A stretch of DNA of 19,779 bases from DATDAH01 sp036525535 (lineage in GTDB: Bacteria > Actinomycetota > Acidimicrobiia > Acidimicrobiales > DATDAH01): the NCBI GenBank assembly GCA_036525535.1, contig DATDAH010000260.1, positions 1 through 19,779 on the forward strand, written 5' to 3'. Positions 19,491-19,779 of this stretch are shown here, one piece after another (within the stretch, counting starts at the first letter, position 1; each line of letters starts with the position of its first letter). A program made the position numbers and the translations under genes. The notes beneath the pieces are model-generated. The model ran no database searches, was not told the origin of the DNA, and saw only the letters and a program-made list of their open reading frames with translations.

Positions 19491-19779
19491 TCACGGGCTC
19501 GACTGGCCCTCGTCGGCCTCCCGCAGGCGATCTTCGTTCTCGGCCTCGTACTCCGAGGAGTGCTTCACCAGGATCCGGTCGGAGGCGTAGACGTCGCCGT
19601 CCCAGTGACCCTCCAGGACCACGGGGATGCCAGGCTGGAAGAGCTCCGGCGGGTCACCCTGGTGGACCACGTCCACGGTCACCCCGTTGAAGGTGACCTG
19701 GAAGGCGACGCCGTCGTCGGTCTCCTCGACCGAGTCGTCCACGACCTTCCCCTGGAGGCGGAACCGGTCGGTGCCCAGC
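19491..19779 (-). CDS. ccmE: Cytochrome c maturation haem chaperone CcmE (5' end beyond window)
   Basis: This is the C-terminal part of CcmE, cut by the right edge; about 95 codons are visible. It begins with LGTDRFRLQGKVVDDS and continues with the OB-fold strands VAFQVTFNGVTVDVVHQGD, PPELFQPGIPVVLEG and SDRILVKHSSEYEAEN. The histidine in VKHSSEY matches the residue that binds haem covalently in the HxxxY motif of E. coli CcmE, so it is the histidine type rather than the cysteine type. The N-terminal membrane anchor is outside the window. It is the first visible gene of the ccm operon. Confidence 0.9.
   Translation of the reverse strand, partial: LGTDRFRLQGKVVDDSVEETDDGVAFQVTFNGVTVDVVHQGDPPELFQPGIPVVLEGHWDGDVYASDRILVKHSSEYEAENEDRLREADEGQSSP

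Noticed and set aside
17861..19690. A 609-codon plus-strand open frame antisense to ccmF
   Set aside because: His/Gln/Glu/Gly-rich composition and no motif; it is the complement of the ccmF coding pattern.
1..19779. tRNA or rRNA genes, CRISPR arrays, insertion sequences, prophage or toxin-antitoxin genes
   Set aside because: I looked on both strands and saw no spaced direct repeats, transposase motifs, integrase motifs or cloverleaf-like sequences; every sizeable stretch is covered by housekeeping-type genes.

Overview
The window is a dense, very GC-rich stretch of chromosome with 23 protein genes, one of them cut by the right edge. There are no gene-free gaps above 300 bases, and I saw no tRNA, rRNA, CRISPR array, transposase or phage gene. 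It looks like an actinobacterium, most probably class Acidimicrobiia. The evidence is a WhiB1-type regulator placed tail to tail with a PdtaS-type sensor kinase (as in Mycobacterium), a paired ArsA/Get3-like ATPase, a DUF3107 protein, frequent GTG/TTG starts, and a WWQASDGKWYPP-type N-terminus. It also carries a System I (Ccm) cytochrome c maturation operon, which most other Actinobacteria lack. The class assignment is inference.

Layout. (1) 17-1773, minus: etfB-etfA, the electron transfer flavoprotein. (2) 1866-2795, plus: a diacylglycerol-kinase-family lipid kinase, divergent from etfB across a short region holding an operator-like inverted repeat; then 2910-3596, minus: a glycerophosphodiester phosphodiesterase. 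(3) 3753-4064, plus: WhiB1-like regulator with a clear promoter and a CRP-like dyad. (4) 4061-9408, minus: a probable five-gene unit in transcription order DUF3107, ArsA-like 1, ArsA-like 2, gamma-glutamyltransferase-like, PdtaS. (5) 9455-10363, plus: alpha/beta hydrolase. (6) 10476-14008: an iron-sulfur cluster neighbourhood with mrp (minus) divergent from a SufR-like repressor, a cysteine desulfurase and a histidine phosphatase (plus). (7) 14085-14979, plus: two small membrane proteins (DUF4190, DUF2752). (8) 14984-15673, minus: DUF4389 membrane protein. (9) 15683-19779, minus: ccmE-ccmF-ccmG-ccmH-ccmI, with stops and starts overlapping by 1-4 bases from ccmF onward.

How they work together. 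EtfAB feeds electrons from acyl-CoA dehydrogenases into the respiratory chain, and the Ccm genes mature its c-type cytochromes. The Mrp/SufR/desulfurase group supplies and senses Fe-S clusters, and WhiB is itself an Fe-S protein. The kinase and phosphodiesterase act on glycerolipid intermediates. The most interesting signals are regulatory: a near-perfect palindrome inside overlapping divergent promoters of mrp and sufR, a CRP-like site just downstream of the whiB promoter, a recurrent -10 element placed so that transcription should begin at or within two bases of the start codon, and a repeat of about 45 bp found directly after the stop codons of two unrelated genes. I found no clear novel defence or mobile system; the best candidate for an undescribed functional unit is the DUF3107/ArsA-pair/GGT-like/PdtaS cluster.
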